Counted from the first letter of the stretch, positions 1-9,523 are shown. The stretch: DNA of 64,000 nucleotides from Aliihoeflea sp052435735 (GCA_052435735.1 JBQVNB010000004.1:207717-271716); one strand, 5' to 3'. Notes: generated by a model not told the origin, from the sequence alone. Numbers and translations: made by a program.

Positions 1-149
1 TCCTCCCTCAAATTGTGTTAGCGACCTCTCCGCCAACAGCCCGATTGCCGCCTCCCGGCGATGGAATCGCAATCGTGACGGCAAAGTGTCGGTCAAGTGT
101 CCGGCGAATGGAATTGAGACATTGGTCGTACCCACAGGGAGGTGAGGAC

Positions 150-800
150 TTGGCAATACTGGAAAAAGCACAGGAGGCCGGCCGCGTTCTGGCGGGCATG
201 TTCGGCTTCAATGCGCGCGCACGGAAGCTGGACGATGTCGAGACCTTCGAGCACTTCGTTTCTGCGCGCTCGGCCTTCGTCGCGCAGAAGAAGCTCTACG
301 GCTACCTGAAGACACGTATGGGAACGCGCTATCCCTCGATGTTCGAGGACGACCAGTTCATCGCCTCGATCAACATCGCAAAGGCACACATCTTCGCGTC
401 CTGTCTGTCCGACATGACGATCTTCGCCGTCGCCGATGTCGGGGCGCAGGGTCGACTGTCGCGCGAACAGAAGAACATGCTTGCGCACGAGTGCCACGAG
501 GCGGGCCTGCGCGGCAATGCCGAACAACTCGCCCACGCCGGCGCCGAGCAGGACTGGCGCACCGCGTTCGGTGCCCGGATCGACGGCATCCATTGGGACA
601 ATGTCGCCGCCGGTGCGAACGTCTTCGACACGAGCCCGGCAACGCTCGTCGAATGGGCGCCGATCGCCCCCCAGCTCAAGGCCTACGACCGCGAAATCGT
701 CGAGAATTCGCTGAAGTTCGCATGGATCGAAATCCGGCGCGACTACCGCAGGATGATCGACCGCGACGCAGTCGCCGCCGATTTTCGCAACCGGACATGA
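150..800 (+). CDS. Uncharacterised 216-aa cytoplasmic protein
   Basis: I do not recognise this family. The frame stays open from position 15, but I chose the TTG at 150: an AGGGAGGTGAGG ribosome binding site lies just before it, and the upstream part translates to low-complexity Pro/Ala/Arg sequence unlike a real N-terminus. The protein has no signal peptide or membrane segment. It is mixed charged and hydrophobic, with a His/Cys-containing stretch (HECHEAG) near the middle and an Arg/Asp-rich C-terminus, and looks mainly helical. It converges on gltA and shares a hairpin terminator with it. No function is assigned; the coding call is supported by the RBS, length and ordinary composition. Confidence 0.7.
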   Translation: MAILEKAQEAGRVLAGMFGFNARARKLDDVETFEHFVSARSAFVAQKKLYGYLKTRMGTRYPSMFEDDQFIASINIAKAHIFASCLSDMTIFAVADVGAQGRLSREQKNMLAHECHEAGLRGNAEQLAHAGAEQDWRTAFGARIDGIHWDNVAAGANVFDTSPATLVEWAPIAPQLKAYDREIVENSLKFAWIEIRRDYRRMIDRDAVAADFRNRT

Positions 801-803
801 AAA

Positions 804-824
804 AGGGGCGCCGCAGCGCCCCTT
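804..824. terminator. Hairpin between convergent genes
   Basis: A perfect 7-bp stem, GGGGCGC / GCGCCCC, encloses the loop CGCA (805-822). A-residues flank it on the left and only two Ts on the right. It lies right after the stop at 800 and before the gltA stop at 846. The A-run gives a T-run on the minus strand, so it could terminate gltA transcription well and the upstream gene less well. Confidence 0.6.
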
Positions 825-845
825 CGTCGTCCTATGTGCCGCTGA

Positions 846-2135
846 TCAGCGCTTGGCGATCGGCACGTAGTCGCGTTCGGCATGGCCGGTGTAGAGCTGG
901 CGCGGGCGGCCGATCTTCTGGTTCGGGTCCTCGATCATCTCCTTCCACTGCGCGACCCAGCCGACCGTGCGCGCGAGCGCGAACAGAACGGTGAACATGG
1001 TCGTGGGGAAGCCGAGCGCCTTCAGCGTGATGCCCGAATAGAAGTCGATGTTCGGGTAGAGCTTCTTCTCGATGAAATACTCGTCGGTGAGCGCGATGCG
1101 CTCGAGCTCCATCGCAACGTCCAGAAGCGGATCGTCCTTGATGCCGAGCTCGCCGAGGACTTCATGCGTGGTCTTCTGCATGATCTTGGCGCGCGGATCG
1201 TAGTTTTTGTAGACCCGATGGCCGAATCCCATCAGGCGGAACGGGTCGTTCTTGTCCTTGGCGCGGGCGATGAATTCGGGAATTTTGTCGACCGAGCCGA
1301 TCTCCGAAAGCATGTTGAGCGCAGCCTCATTGGCGCCGCCATGTGCAGGGCCCCACAGGCACGCGATGCCGGCCGCGATGCAGGCGAACGGATTGGCGCC
1401 CGACGACCCGGCGAGTCGAACGGTCGAGGTCGACGCGTTCTGCTCGTGGTCGGCGTGCAGGATGAAGATGCGCTCCATGGCGCGCGCCAGCACCGGGTTG
1501 ACCTTGTAGTCCTCGCACGGCACGGCGAAGCACATGTGCAGGAAGTTGGCGGCGAAGGAGAGCTCGTTCTTCGGATAAACGAAGGGCTGGCCGATATGGT
1601 ACTTGAACGCCATCGCGGCGATCGTCGGCATCTTCGCGATCAGCCGGATCGAGGCGACCATGCGGTGATGCGGGTCCGAGATGTCGGTCGAGTCGTGGTA
1701 GAAGGCCGACAGCGCGCCGACGACGCCGCACATGACGGCCATCGGGTGGGCGTCGCGGCGAAAGCCGGTGAAGAAGCGCGAAAGCTGCTCGTGCACCATG
1801 GTGTGGTGCGTGACGCGATAGTCGAAATCCTCCTTCTGCGCCTTGGTCGGCAGTTCGCCGTAGAGCAGCAGGTAGCAGGTTTCGAGGAAATCGCCATGCT
1901 CGGCGAGCTGGTCGATCGGGTAACCGCGATGAAGGAGAATACCTTCGTCGCCGTCGATATAGGTGATTTCCGATTCGCAGCTCGCGGTCGAGGTGAAGCC
2001 GGGATCGTAGGTGAAGGCACCGGTGTTCTTGTAGAGCGTCGCGATGTCGATGACGTCCGGACCGACAGAGCCTTTCCGCACCTTGAATTCGTGGGAATCG
2101 CCACCGAATTCGAGTTTCGCCGTCCCTTCAGTCAT
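846..2135 (-). CDS. gltA: Citrate synthase (type II, hexameric family)
   Basis: Condenses acetyl-CoA and oxaloacetate to citrate, the entry step of the TCA cycle, in the cytoplasm. The protein has 429 residues, the usual length for the proteobacterial enzyme. The three catalytic residues sit in their motifs: His265 (GPAHGGANE), His306 (GFGHRVYKN) and Asp364 (PNIDFYSG), matching the E. coli His264/His305/Asp362 numbering almost exactly. The substrate-binding stretch HADHEQNAS is at about 227-235. It appears to be a single-gene unit, with ~150 bp between its start and the end of gltX, transcribed in the same direction. ATG start at 2135; nothing is odd in the sequence. Confidence 0.98.
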   Translation of the reverse strand: MTEGTAKLEFGGDSHEFKVRKGSVGPDVIDIATLYKNTGAFTYDPGFTSTASCESEITYIDGDEGILLHRGYPIDQLAEHGDFLETCYLLLYGELPTKAQKEDFDYRVTHHTMVHEQLSRFFTGFRRDAHPMAVMCGVVGALSAFYHDSTDISDPHHRMVASIRLIAKMPTIAAMAFKYHIGQPFVYPKNELSFAANFLHMCFAVPCEDYKVNPVLARAMERIFILHADHEQNASTSTVRLAGSSGANPFACIAAGIACLWGPAHGGANEAALNMLSEIGSVDKIPEFIARAKDKNDPFRLMGFGHRVYKNYDPRAKIMQKTTHEVLGELGIKDDPLLDVAMELERIALTDEYFIEKKLYPNIDFYSGITLKALGFPTTMFTVLFALARTVGWVAQWKEMIEDPNQKIGRPRQLYTGHAERDYVPIAKR

Positions 2136-2286
2136 ATCAACACCTCATTCATGCGGAAGACTTTCTTTGGCAGTGCATCATTGTCATGAAACATAACCGA
2201 CGACCCGCCGTGCGCGCTCTAGCTAGCGCATTTGCATTGCCGTGCCAAGTTCACCGACAGTTACATGCTGCGCTGCGAAAAGCTCT

Positions 2287-3711
2287 TCACTTTTCGGCCT
2301 GATCGCGAAGCCGGCCGAGACTTTCCTCACGACCCAGAACGGCCAGAACGTCGAAAACGCCAGGCGAAACGGAGCGGCCGGTCAAGGCTGCGCGCAGGGG
2401 TTGTGCCGCCTTGCCCAGCTTCAATCCGGTCTCCTCCGCATAATTGCGAACCGCGGCTTCCGTCTCGGATGCGCTCCATTCGCCGACGGCTTCCAGCCGG
2501 GGCAGGAGGTCGCGAACGACGTCGCGGCCGCCATCGGCGAGAATCTGCTCAGCCTTCTCTTCCATCGGCAGGGGCCGCTCAGCGAACAGGAAAGCCGCGC
2601 CGTCCTTCAGCTCGACAAGCGTCTTGGCGCGATCCTTGAGACCGGACATCGCCGCCAGAAGCTGCGCGCGACGCTGAGGCGTCAAGGCCGCGACCATCTC
2701 GGCGCCTCCGGGAAGGTAGGGCAGGGTCGCCTCGAATGCGCCGAGAAGCTCGGCATCGTCGCTCTGGCGCATATGGACGCCGTTGAGCGCCTCCAGCTTA
2801 GCGAAGTCGAAGCGGGCCGCACCCTTGTTGACGTCCTCGATTTCGAACCATTCGATCATCTGGTCGAGCGTCATGATCTCGTCGTCGCCATGGCTCCAGC
2901 CAAGACGGACGAGATAGTTGCGCAGTGCCGCCGGCAGGTAGCCCATCTCGCGATAGGCCTCGACGCCGAGCGCACCATGGCGCTTGGACAGCTTCGCGCC
3001 ATCTGCACCATGGATCAGCGGGATGTGGGCCATGACCGGAACGTCCCAGCCCATCGCCTGGTAGATGATGGTCTGTCGCGCCGCGTTGGTCAGGTGGTCG
3101 TCGCCGCGAATGATGTGGGTGACGCCCATGTCGTGGTCGTCGACCACGACGGCGTGCATGTAGGTCGGGTTGCCGTCCGAGCGCAGGATGATGAAATCGT
3201 CCAGGTCCTTGTTGGGAAAGCGAACCTCGCCCTGAACCTTGTCGGCGACGATGGTGAAGCCCTCCTGCGGCGCCTTGATGCGAACGACAGGCTTGACGCC
3301 GGCGGGCGCCTCGGACGGATCGCGGTCGCGCCAGCGCCCGTCATAGCGCGGCGGCTTGCCCTCGGCACGCGCCTTCTCCCGCATCTCGGTCAGTTCCTCG
3401 GGAGAGGCATAGCAGTAATACGCCTTGCCGCTCTTCACCAACTCCTCGCCGATCTCGCGATGGCGGTCGGCGCGCTCGAACTGCGAGACAGGCTCGCCGT
3501 CCCAGTCCAGCCCGAGCCATTTCAGCCCGTCGAGGATCGCGGCGGTCGCGGCGTCGGTGGAACGCTCACGGTCGGTATCCTCGATCCGCAGCAACATCTC
3601 GCCGCCCGTGTGCTTGGCATAGAGCCAGTTGAAAAGCGCGGTGCGCGCGCCGCCGATGTGCAGATAGCCGGTCGGCGAGGGGGCAAAGCGGGTGACGACC
3701 TTGGAGGACAT
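2287..3711 (-). CDS. gltX: Glutamyl-tRNA synthetase
   Basis: Class I aminoacyl-tRNA synthetase that charges tRNA-Glu (possibly also tRNA-Gln, where GatCAB amidation is used, as in many alphaproteobacteria; inference). 474 residues. The HIGH-type signature is PSPTGYLHIGG at 11-21 and the KMSKS-type signature is KLSKR at 240-244, with the conserved GDDH/LTN stretch (203-209) between them. The C-terminal anticodon-binding part is all-helical and ends at the TGA at 2287. It is divergent from comEC with 118 bp between the starts, so that gap should hold both promoters. The neighbourhood gltA-gltX-comEC-lexA is common in Hyphomicrobiales. Confidence 0.98.
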   Translation of the reverse strand: MSSKVVTRFAPSPTGYLHIGGARTALFNWLYAKHTGGEMLLRIEDTDRERSTDAATAAILDGLKWLGLDWDGEPVSQFERADRHREIGEELVKSGKAYYCYASPEELTEMREKARAEGKPPRYDGRWRDRDPSEAPAGVKPVVRIKAPQEGFTIVADKVQGEVRFPNKDLDDFIILRSDGNPTYMHAVVVDDHDMGVTHIIRGDDHLTNAARQTIIYQAMGWDVPVMAHIPLIHGADGAKLSKRHGALGVEAYREMGYLPAALRNYLVRLGWSHGDDEIMTLDQMIEWFEIEDVNKGAARFDFAKLEALNGVHMRQSDDAELLGAFEATLPYLPGGAEMVAALTPQRRAQLLAAMSGLKDRAKTLVELKDGAAFLFAERPLPMEEKAEQILADGGRDVVRDLLPRLEAVGEWSASETEAAVRNYAEETGLKLGKAAQPLRAALTGRSVSPGVFDVLAVLGREESLGRLRDQAEK

Positions 3712-3829
3712 GATTGCTCCTGGAGAACTTGGGGAGGCGCACGGCTCGGCCGCGTCGCGGGCGCTGTGGCCATTCGTGGTGGCTCATGTAGCATAGGCGG
3801 CTTGAGGCGCAAGCGGGCGGGCAGGGGAT

Positions 3830-6163
3830 ATGGCCGGGGACACGCGTCAGGACGAAGAATGGCGCGCCTTCGTTCCGCCCGGCGAGGCGGACGTGGACGG
3901 CATGATCCTTGTTCACACCGAAACCGCCACGCCGCTCGATGCGGCCCCGGTCACACGACGAGAAGTTTCAGCGCGAACCCTCCCGATTGGCGCGGCAGCG
4001 GCCCGCGCGGTCTCCGACGAGCGCGATCGCGGTACGGGCTTCATCCTTTTGCCGGTCGCTATGGCGGTTGGCGTTGTGGTTTACGGCGCGCTGCCGTTCG
4101 AGCCCTCGCTTTGGCTCGTAGTGTCGGCGCTGGCAGCGCTCTTGCTGCTGGCGTCTCTTTGCCGTGCCTGGCCCGCGATATCGTTCATCGTTCTCGCCCT
4201 TTTCGCCACCATGGCAGGCGTCGGGCTCGCTGGACTGGAGACATGGCGGACCGGCACGGCGATGATGGGATCGGAGATCGGAACCGAGGTGACGGGGCGC
4301 GTGGTACGCATCGAGCATCAGGCGACCGGTCGCACGCGCCTGACACTGGATGTCGCATCGACGGCGCGGCCCGAACTGCGCTACGCGCCCGACCGGGTTC
4401 GTCTCTCCGCACGGAACGTGCCGGCCGAGCTGCAACTCGGCATGACGATCGTCGGCATCGCCCGCCTGATGCCACCTTCCGGCCCGGTGCGGCCAGGCGG
4501 CTATGATTTCGCCTATAACAGCTATTTCGACGGCATCGGCGCAATCGGATTCTTCCTGCGCGATCCCGAGCTCGCCGCCTCTTCGCCGCCGCCCGACCTG
4601 CGCGAGACGCTGGTCCTGCGGCTCGAAGCCGTACGCCTCGCCATCGCCGCTCGGGTGCGTGCCGTTCTCTCGGGAGCGGAAGGCGAAATTGCAGCCACGC
4701 TTACTGCCGGCGTGCGTGCGGGAATACCCGAAACGGTCAACGAGGACCTGCGCAAGACAGGGCTTGCCCACATCCTGTCTATCTCCGGATTGCACATGGC
4801 GCTCGTCGCCGGCACGGTGCTCGTGGCCATAAGGGGCGGTCTGGCGCTCTTTCCGGTGTTTGCGTCACGTCGCCCGGTCAAAAAATACGCCGCCATCGTC
4901 GCGCTGATTGCCGCCACGCTCTATCTGGGAATTTCCGGAGGCGCCGTTGCCGCGCAACGCAGCTACATCATGCTGGCGGTGATGCTCGTCGCGATTCTCT
5001 TCGACCGGGCGGCCATCACGATGCGCAATCTGGCGATTTCCGCGATTATCGTCATCGCGATATCGCCGCACGAAGTCGTCGGACCGAGCTTCCAGATGTC
5101 GTTTGCCGCGACGGCGGCACTCATCGGCGCCTATGGCTGGTGGAGCGAACCGCGCCGCGTGCCCGACGCGCCGCGAGCCGAACGCGGCGCGATCGGTCGC
5201 CTTGCCGCAGGCGCGTTCAAGTTCATGCTTGGTCTTGCCGCGACTTCGGTGATCGCCGGGCTCGCGACGACGCTTTATGGGGCCTACCACTTTCACCGCG
5301 TCTCGCCTCACGCGCTCTGGGTCAATCTCAGCGCCATGCCGATCGTCTCGGCGATCATCATGCCTTTCGCGGTGCTCTCGGCCCTCATGATGCCGTTCGG
5401 CCTCGAGGCGCTGCCCCTGCGCGTCATGGGCGCAGCAATCGGGGTGGTTACCGATATCGCCGCGTGGTTTGCGGCGCGCTCGCCGATCGATGCCGTCGGT
5501 TCGCTGCCCGTCGCTGCCGTCGCGGTGCTCACGGTCGGTCTCGTCGCCATGACCGCGCTGTCGGGCAAGTTGCGCCTGATCGCGCTGCCATTCCTGATCC
5601 TGGGGACCGGCCTCATCGCAAATCGCGACCTGCCGGATGTCCTTGTCTCGGAGGATGGACGGCTCGTCGCCATCGCCGGCCAGGGGCGGACGCTTCACGT
5701 CAATCGATCCCGGCCGAACGGCTTCACGATCCAGAACTGGCTGCATGGAATGGATGCGGACCGCGTCCAACCGCCTGCCGATGCGGCGACGCCGGCCGAA
5801 GCGATTGACCAGGCCTCGACCGTGCCGGGCTTTTCCTGCGCGGCCAAGACATGCGTCGCGCAGGACGAGCAAGGGCGCCTAGTGGCTCATGTACCGGACG
5901 CGATCGCCGCTTTCGCATTCTGTACCAGCGCCGCGCTGATCGTGATCGATGATGCGACTGCGGGCAATGTCTGTCGGACGGGAGAGGCGGCGATCGTGAC
6001 GAAGCAGGACCTGGCACGGCGGGGCAGTGCGGAAATCCAACTGGGCAACGCAGGTGCCCTGCCAAACATCATCCACGCCATTCGCGAGCCTTACCGGCCG
6101 TGGCACAGCCACCGCCAATTCTCCCGCGAGGCGCGCGGAATGCCGCCCTATCGCCGCGATTGA
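3830..6163 (+). CDS. comEC: ComEC/Rec2-type DNA-uptake channel protein
   Basis: Inner-membrane protein of the ComEC/Rec2 family, which in competent bacteria carries single-stranded DNA across the inner membrane. 777 residues. It has N-terminal membrane segments (about 65-125), a soluble DUF4131/OB-like part (about 140-240), then the competence domain with the hallmark HILSISGLHMALVAG (about 310-325) and many further membrane helices. The C-terminal ~180 residues are soluble but lack a convincing metallo-beta-lactamase HxHxDH motif, so this is the form without an active nuclease domain. The start is uncertain: the ATG at 3830 has a G-rich stretch very close to it, and an ATG at 3902 is an alternative. 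Other competence genes are not in the window, so natural transformation is only a possibility. Confidence 0.92.
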   Translation: MAGDTRQDEEWRAFVPPGEADVDGMILVHTETATPLDAAPVTRREVSARTLPIGAAAARAVSDERDRGTGFILLPVAMAVGVVVYGALPFEPSLWLVVSALAALLLLASLCRAWPAISFIVLALFATMAGVGLAGLETWRTGTAMMGSEIGTEVTGRVVRIEHQATGRTRLTLDVASTARPELRYAPDRVRLSARNVPAELQLGMTIVGIARLMPPSGPVRPGGYDFAYNSYFDGIGAIGFFLRDPELAASSPPPDLRETLVLRLEAVRLAIAARVRAVLSGAEGEIAATLTAGVRAGIPETVNEDLRKTGLAHILSISGLHMALVAGTVLVAIRGGLALFPVFASRRPVKKYAAIVALIAATLYLGISGGAVAAQRSYIMLAVMLVAILFDRAAITMRNLAISAIIVIAISPHEVVGPSFQMSFAATAALIGAYGWWSEPRRVPDAPRAERGAIGRLAAGAFKFMLGLAATSVIAGLATTLYGAYHFHRVSPHALWVNLSAMPIVSAIIMPFAVLSALMMPFGLEALPLRVMGAAIGVVTDIAAWFAARSPIDAVGSLPVAAVAVLTVGLVAMTALSGKLRLIALPFLILGTGLIANRDLPDVLVSEDGRLVAIAGQGRTLHVNRSRPNGFTIQNWLHGMDADRVQPPADAATPAEAIDQASTVPGFSCAAKTCVAQDEQGRLVAHVPDAIAAFAFCTSAALIVIDDATAGNVCRTGEAAIVTKQDLARRGSAEIQLGNAGALPNIIHAIREPYRPWHSHRQFSREARGMPPYRRD

Positions 6164-6175
6164 TCCCGCCGCCGC

Positions 6176-6880
6176 TCAGTACTTGCGGAGCAGCCCGACC
6201 AGCTTGCCCTGAACCTTGACGCGCTCGGACCCGTAGATCTTCGTCTCGTAGGCCGGATTGGCGGCTTCGAGGGCGATCGACGCGCCCTTGCGGCGGAAGC
6301 GCTTCAAGGTCGCCTCCTGATCGTCCACCAGCGCAACGACGATTTCGCCCGGCGTCGCGGACTGACCCGCCCGGATGATCACCGTGTCGCCATCGAGGAT
6401 GCCGGCCTCGATCATCGAATCGCCATGGACGTCGAGCGCGTAGTGTTCACCGCCCGCCAGCATCTCCGGCGGCACGGCGACCGCGCGGGTCGCATGCTGG
6501 ATCGCGTCGATCGGGACGCCGGCGGCGATCCGGCCCATGACGGGAATCTCGACCGGCGCCCGTGTCACCGGAATCGGCTGCGCCTTCTCGGCTCTGGCCG
6601 CCGGCTTTTCCGACAGGCTGCCCTGGATGACGCTCGGCTGGAACCGCCGCGGCTGTTGGGAGATCGATTCGGGCAGCTTGATCACCTCGAGCGCGCGTGC
6701 CCGGTTCGGCAGGCGACGCAGGAAGCCGCGCTCCTCGAGTGCCGTGATGAGACGATGGATGCCGGACTTGGAAGCCAGACCGAGCGCCTCCTTCATTTCG
6801 TCGAAGGACGGCGGCACGCCGCTCTCCTTCAGCCGCTGATGGATGAAGAGCAGGAGTTCGTGTTGCTTGCGCGTGAGCAT
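6176..6880 (-). CDS. lexA: SOS repressor LexA
   Basis: Self-cleaving repressor of the SOS DNA-damage regulon. 234 residues from the ATG at 6880; the frame is open further upstream but that extension is Arg-rich and unlike LexA. It starts MLTRKQHELL, the usual alphaproteobacterial N-terminus. The winged helix-turn-helix spans about 1-65, followed by a long linker (70-110) and the S24 protease domain. The cleavage site is Ala120-Gly121 (RIAAGVP), the nucleophile Ser155 (HGDSM) and the general base Lys193 (ATLKRF); the 38-residue Ser-Lys spacing matches E. coli to within one residue. A GTTC-N7-GTTC box 54 bp upstream indicates autoregulation. Its stop is 12 bp from the convergent comEC stop. Confidence 0.98.
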   Translation of the reverse strand: MLTRKQHELLLFIHQRLKESGVPPSFDEMKEALGLASKSGIHRLITALEERGFLRRLPNRARALEVIKLPESISQQPRRFQPSVIQGSLSEKPAARAEKAQPIPVTRAPVEIPVMGRIAAGVPIDAIQHATRAVAVPPEMLAGGEHYALDVHGDSMIEAGILDGDTVIIRAGQSATPGEIVVALVDDQEATLKRFRRKGASIALEAANPAYETKIYGSERVKVQGKLVGLLRKY

Positions 6881-6933
6881 GGCAGTCCTTACAAGGAGAA
6901 TCGCCGAAAAACAAAACCAGAACAAACTTAACC

Positions 6934-6948
6934 GTTCTTCATGTGTTC
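6934..6948. promoter_or_regulatory. LexA-binding SOS box (GTTC-N7-GTTC)
   Basis: The sequence GTTCTTCATGTGTTC is an exact match to the direct-repeat operator GTTC-N7-GTTC of alphaproteobacterial LexA. It lies 54 bp upstream of the lexA ATG and 40 bp upstream of the ATG of the divergent DUF423 gene. The lexA role is autoregulation, as established for the family; control of the divergent gene is an inference from position. Confidence 0.88.
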
Positions 6949-6987
6949 TGCAACAGGCGCGTGAAAGTCGAGCAATCTGGACGAAAC

Positions 6988-7344
6988 ATGGCCCATACCA
7001 ACCGAATTCTTTTCTGCCTCGGCGCGCTTTGCGGCGCCTGCGGTGTCGCACTTTCGGCGGTCGCCGCGCACCGAGAGGGCACGCTCGGCACCGCGGCCAA
7101 CATGCTGTTGTTCCATGCACCGGCGCTGATGGTGCTGGCAGGTCTTCAATTCGGCCGGCTCCAGCTTGCCGGCACCTGGATTCTCGCGGTCGGGCTCGCG
7201 CTCTTCTGCGGGGACATTGCTGCCCGCGCATTTCTCGGCGACCGGCTGTTCCCGATGGCCGCACCTGCCGGCGGCATGCTGTTGATCGCCGGCTGGGCCG
7301 TCGTCGCGGCTTCTGCGCTGTTCAGCCGGCGCGGATCAGCCTGA
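6988..7344 (+). CDS. DUF423 family small membrane protein
   Basis: 118-residue integral membrane protein of the DUF423 (YgdD-like) family, of unknown function. I chose the ATG at 6988 (MAHTNRILF); an upstream GTG at 6943 would overlap the SOS box. The sequence is almost entirely hydrophobic with four likely membrane helices (about 5-25, 35-52, 58-76, 90-110). The conserved AHxEGTLGTAANMLLFHAPALM region sits between the first two. It is transcribed away from lexA and its last 23 bp overlap the end of recG on the other strand. Its promoter region contains the LexA box, so DNA-damage control is possible but untested. Confidence 0.85.
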   Translation: MAHTNRILFCLGALCGACGVALSAVAAHREGTLGTAANMLLFHAPALMVLAGLQFGRLQLAGTWILAVGLALFCGDIAARAFLGDRLFPMAAPAGGMLLIAGWAVVAASALFSRRGSA

Positions 7345-9430
7345 TCGCGTCGTCGCGTCCGAAGAGATAGAGAAGCGTGCGGATCGCCCGCCCGCGCGGC
7401 GTGGCGAGGTCGGGGTCGCGCTGGAGGAAGAGCCGCGCATCGTCGCGCGCGACCGACAACAGGTCGGCGTGGTGTTCCAGGCGGGCAAGCTGAAAGCCGG
7501 GTGTGCCCGACTGGCGCGTGCCGAGGAGTTCGCCTTCGCCGCGCAGTTTCAGATCTTCCTCAGCGATGCGGAAGCCGTCTTCCGTGTCGCGCATCACGGT
7601 CAGCCGCTGCTTAGCGACCTCGCCGAGTGGCGACTGGTAGAGGAGGACGCAGCTCGACGCCGCCTGTCCGCGCCCGACCCGGCCGCGCAACTGGTGAAGC
7701 TGGGCGAGGCCGAAACGCTCGGCATGCTCGATGACGATGATCGTGGCGTCGGGCACGTCGACGCCGACTTCGATGACGGTCGTACCGACAAGGATGCGCG
7801 TGCGCCCGGCCTTGAAATCGGCCATCGCCTCGTCCTTTGCTACGCCCGACATTCGACCGTGGACGAGCCCGACGTCTGGGCCGAAAATGTCTGCAAGCGC
7901 CTTGTGGCGGTCGGCGGCCGACATGACGTCCATGCCTTCGGCTTCCTCGACCAGCGGGCATATCCAGTAGATCTTCTGCCCCTCGTCCACGGCGCGGCGC
8001 ATCCGTGCGATCAGGTCCGACAGGCGCTCGAGCGGCAGGGTTACCGTCTGGATCGGCTGGCGGCCGGCCGGCTTCTCGTCGAGGCGCGAGACGTCCATGT
8101 CGCCGAAGGCCGTGAGTACCAGCGTGCGCGGGATCGGCGTCGCGGTCATGACGAGAATGTCGGGCGCCACACCCTTGGCACCGATGGCGAGCCGCTGATG
8201 GACGCCGAACCGGTGCTGCTCGTCGATGACGGCGAAGGCGAGGTCGTGAAAAGTGACGCTCTCCTGGAAGATGGCGTGGGTGCCGATGACGATGTCGATC
8301 GTCCCGTCGGCGATGGAGGCAAGTGTCTCCGAGCGCTCACGGCCTTTTTCGCGACCAGTAAGGATCGCGGCGCGAAGCCCGGCCTGTTCCACCAGCGGCG
8401 CGATCGTAGCAAAATGCTGGCGCGCAAGGATTTCGGTCGGCGCCATCAGCGCGGACTGGCCGCCGGCCTCGGCGATCCGCGCCATGGAGAGAAGCGCGAC
8501 CACGGTCTTGCCCGAGCCGACATCGCCCTGCAGGAGCCGCAACATGCGGTCCGGCTTGGCGAGGTCGGCCTCGATTTCGGTGATCGAGCGCTGCTGCGCG
8601 CCGGTCAGCGCATAGGGCAGGGCGTCGCGGATCGCCGCGCCCTTGGCGCCATCGCCGAGCCGCGCTTGGCCCGCGACGCGCTTCATGCGCAGCCGCACCA
8701 GCGCGAGCGCGATCTGCCCGGCCAGAAGCTCGTCATAGGCGAGCCGCCGCCATGCGGGGCTTGCAATGTCGCAATCGGCGGGCGCTTCGGGCTGGTGAAG
8801 ATGAAGAAGGGCTTCGCGAAATTCCGGAAAGTCGTGCCGGCCAAGCACGGTCTCGTCCTGCCACTCGGGAAGGATCGGCATCCGCTCCAGCGCGGATGCG
8901 ACCGCCTTGCGCACCAGTTTGGCCGAAAGCCCGGCCGTCATTGGATAGACCGGCTCGATCGCGGGCAGGGCGCCAGCGTCGGCCTTGGCGACGATGTGGT
9001 CGGGATGCACCATGGACGGGCGGCCGTTGAACCACTCGACCTTGCCGGAGACGACGATCTCCCCGCCAACCGGCATCAGCTTTTCCAGCCATTGGCCCTT
9101 GGCATGGAAGAAGGTGAGTGCGATCTCGCCGGTCTCGTCAAAGGCGAAGACGCGGTAGGGCATCGCGCCACGGCCACGTGGTGGCGCCTGGTGGCGATCG
9201 ACGGTCAGGTCGAGCGTCACGATCGACCCTTCGCCCGAAAGCGCGACGCCTGGGCGGCGCGTGCGGTCGATCACCGAATGGGGCGGCACGAAGAGAAGAT
9301 CGGCCGCGCGCACGTCGCGGCCCGTCGTGTCGGCCGAGACGATGCGGCGCATCAGTTCGGCCGTCTTCTCGCCAATGCCGGCGAGCGAGGTGACGGGCGC
9401 GAAGAGGGGATCGAGTTCGGTGGGACGCAT
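7322..9430 (-). CDS. recG: ATP-dependent DNA helicase RecG
   Basis: Branch-migrating helicase that processes stalled replication forks and Holliday-type junctions. 702 residues from the ATG at 9430; upstream of this the frame only shadows sdhE. The order is an N-terminal wedge/OB domain (about 60-160), a superfamily-2 helicase core with Walker A GDVGSGKT (about 300), the Walker B variant DEQHRFG (about 400) and SATP-type motif III (TATPIPRTL), then motif VI QLRGRVGRG and the C-terminal TRG region. Head-to-head with sdhE-mfd, with 93 bp between the starts. The 3' end overlaps the convergent DUF423 gene by 23 bp. Confidence 0.97.
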   Translation of the reverse strand: MRPTELDPLFAPVTSLAGIGEKTAELMRRIVSADTTGRDVRAADLLFVPPHSVIDRTRRPGVALSGEGSIVTLDLTVDRHQAPPRGRGAMPYRVFAFDETGEIALTFFHAKGQWLEKLMPVGGEIVVSGKVEWFNGRPSMVHPDHIVAKADAGALPAIEPVYPMTAGLSAKLVRKAVASALERMPILPEWQDETVLGRHDFPEFREALLHLHQPEAPADCDIASPAWRRLAYDELLAGQIALALVRLRMKRVAGQARLGDGAKGAAIRDALPYALTGAQQRSITEIEADLAKPDRMLRLLQGDVGSGKTVVALLSMARIAEAGGQSALMAPTEILARQHFATIAPLVEQAGLRAAILTGREKGRERSETLASIADGTIDIVIGTHAIFQESVTFHDLAFAVIDEQHRFGVHQRLAIGAKGVAPDILVMTATPIPRTLVLTAFGDMDVSRLDEKPAGRQPIQTVTLPLERLSDLIARMRRAVDEGQKIYWICPLVEEAEGMDVMSAADRHKALADIFGPDVGLVHGRMSGVAKDEAMADFKAGRTRILVGTTVIEVGVDVPDATIIVIEHAERFGLAQLHQLRGRVGRGQAASSCVLLYQSPLGEVAKQRLTVMRDTEDGFRIAEEDLKLRGEGELLGTRQSGTPGFQLARLEHHADLLSVARDDARLFLQRDPDLATPRGRAIRTLLYLFGRDDAIRLIRAG

Positions 9431-9523
9431 GGCGCGGGATACTATCGAGGCAACTTCGTTGCCGAAAGGCTGACATCGCGTTTCCCAGACGCTATATGCG
9501 CGGTCCAACCCGGTAGGCCCTTT

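Noticed and set aside
2276..2296. A 7-bp AT-rich hairpin over the gltX stop codon
   Set aside because: The stem is weak and no T-run follows on the minus strand, so a terminator call is not supported.
2242..4506. A 754-codon frame across gltX and the start of comEC
   Set aside because: It crosses two genes on different strands and has no domain-like sequence; gltX and comEC explain the region.
6920..6937. A GAAC-N10-GTTC pair beside the LexA box
   Set aside because: The spacing does not fit the 7-base spacing of the alphaproteobacterial operator; the adjacent GTTC-N7-GTTC does.
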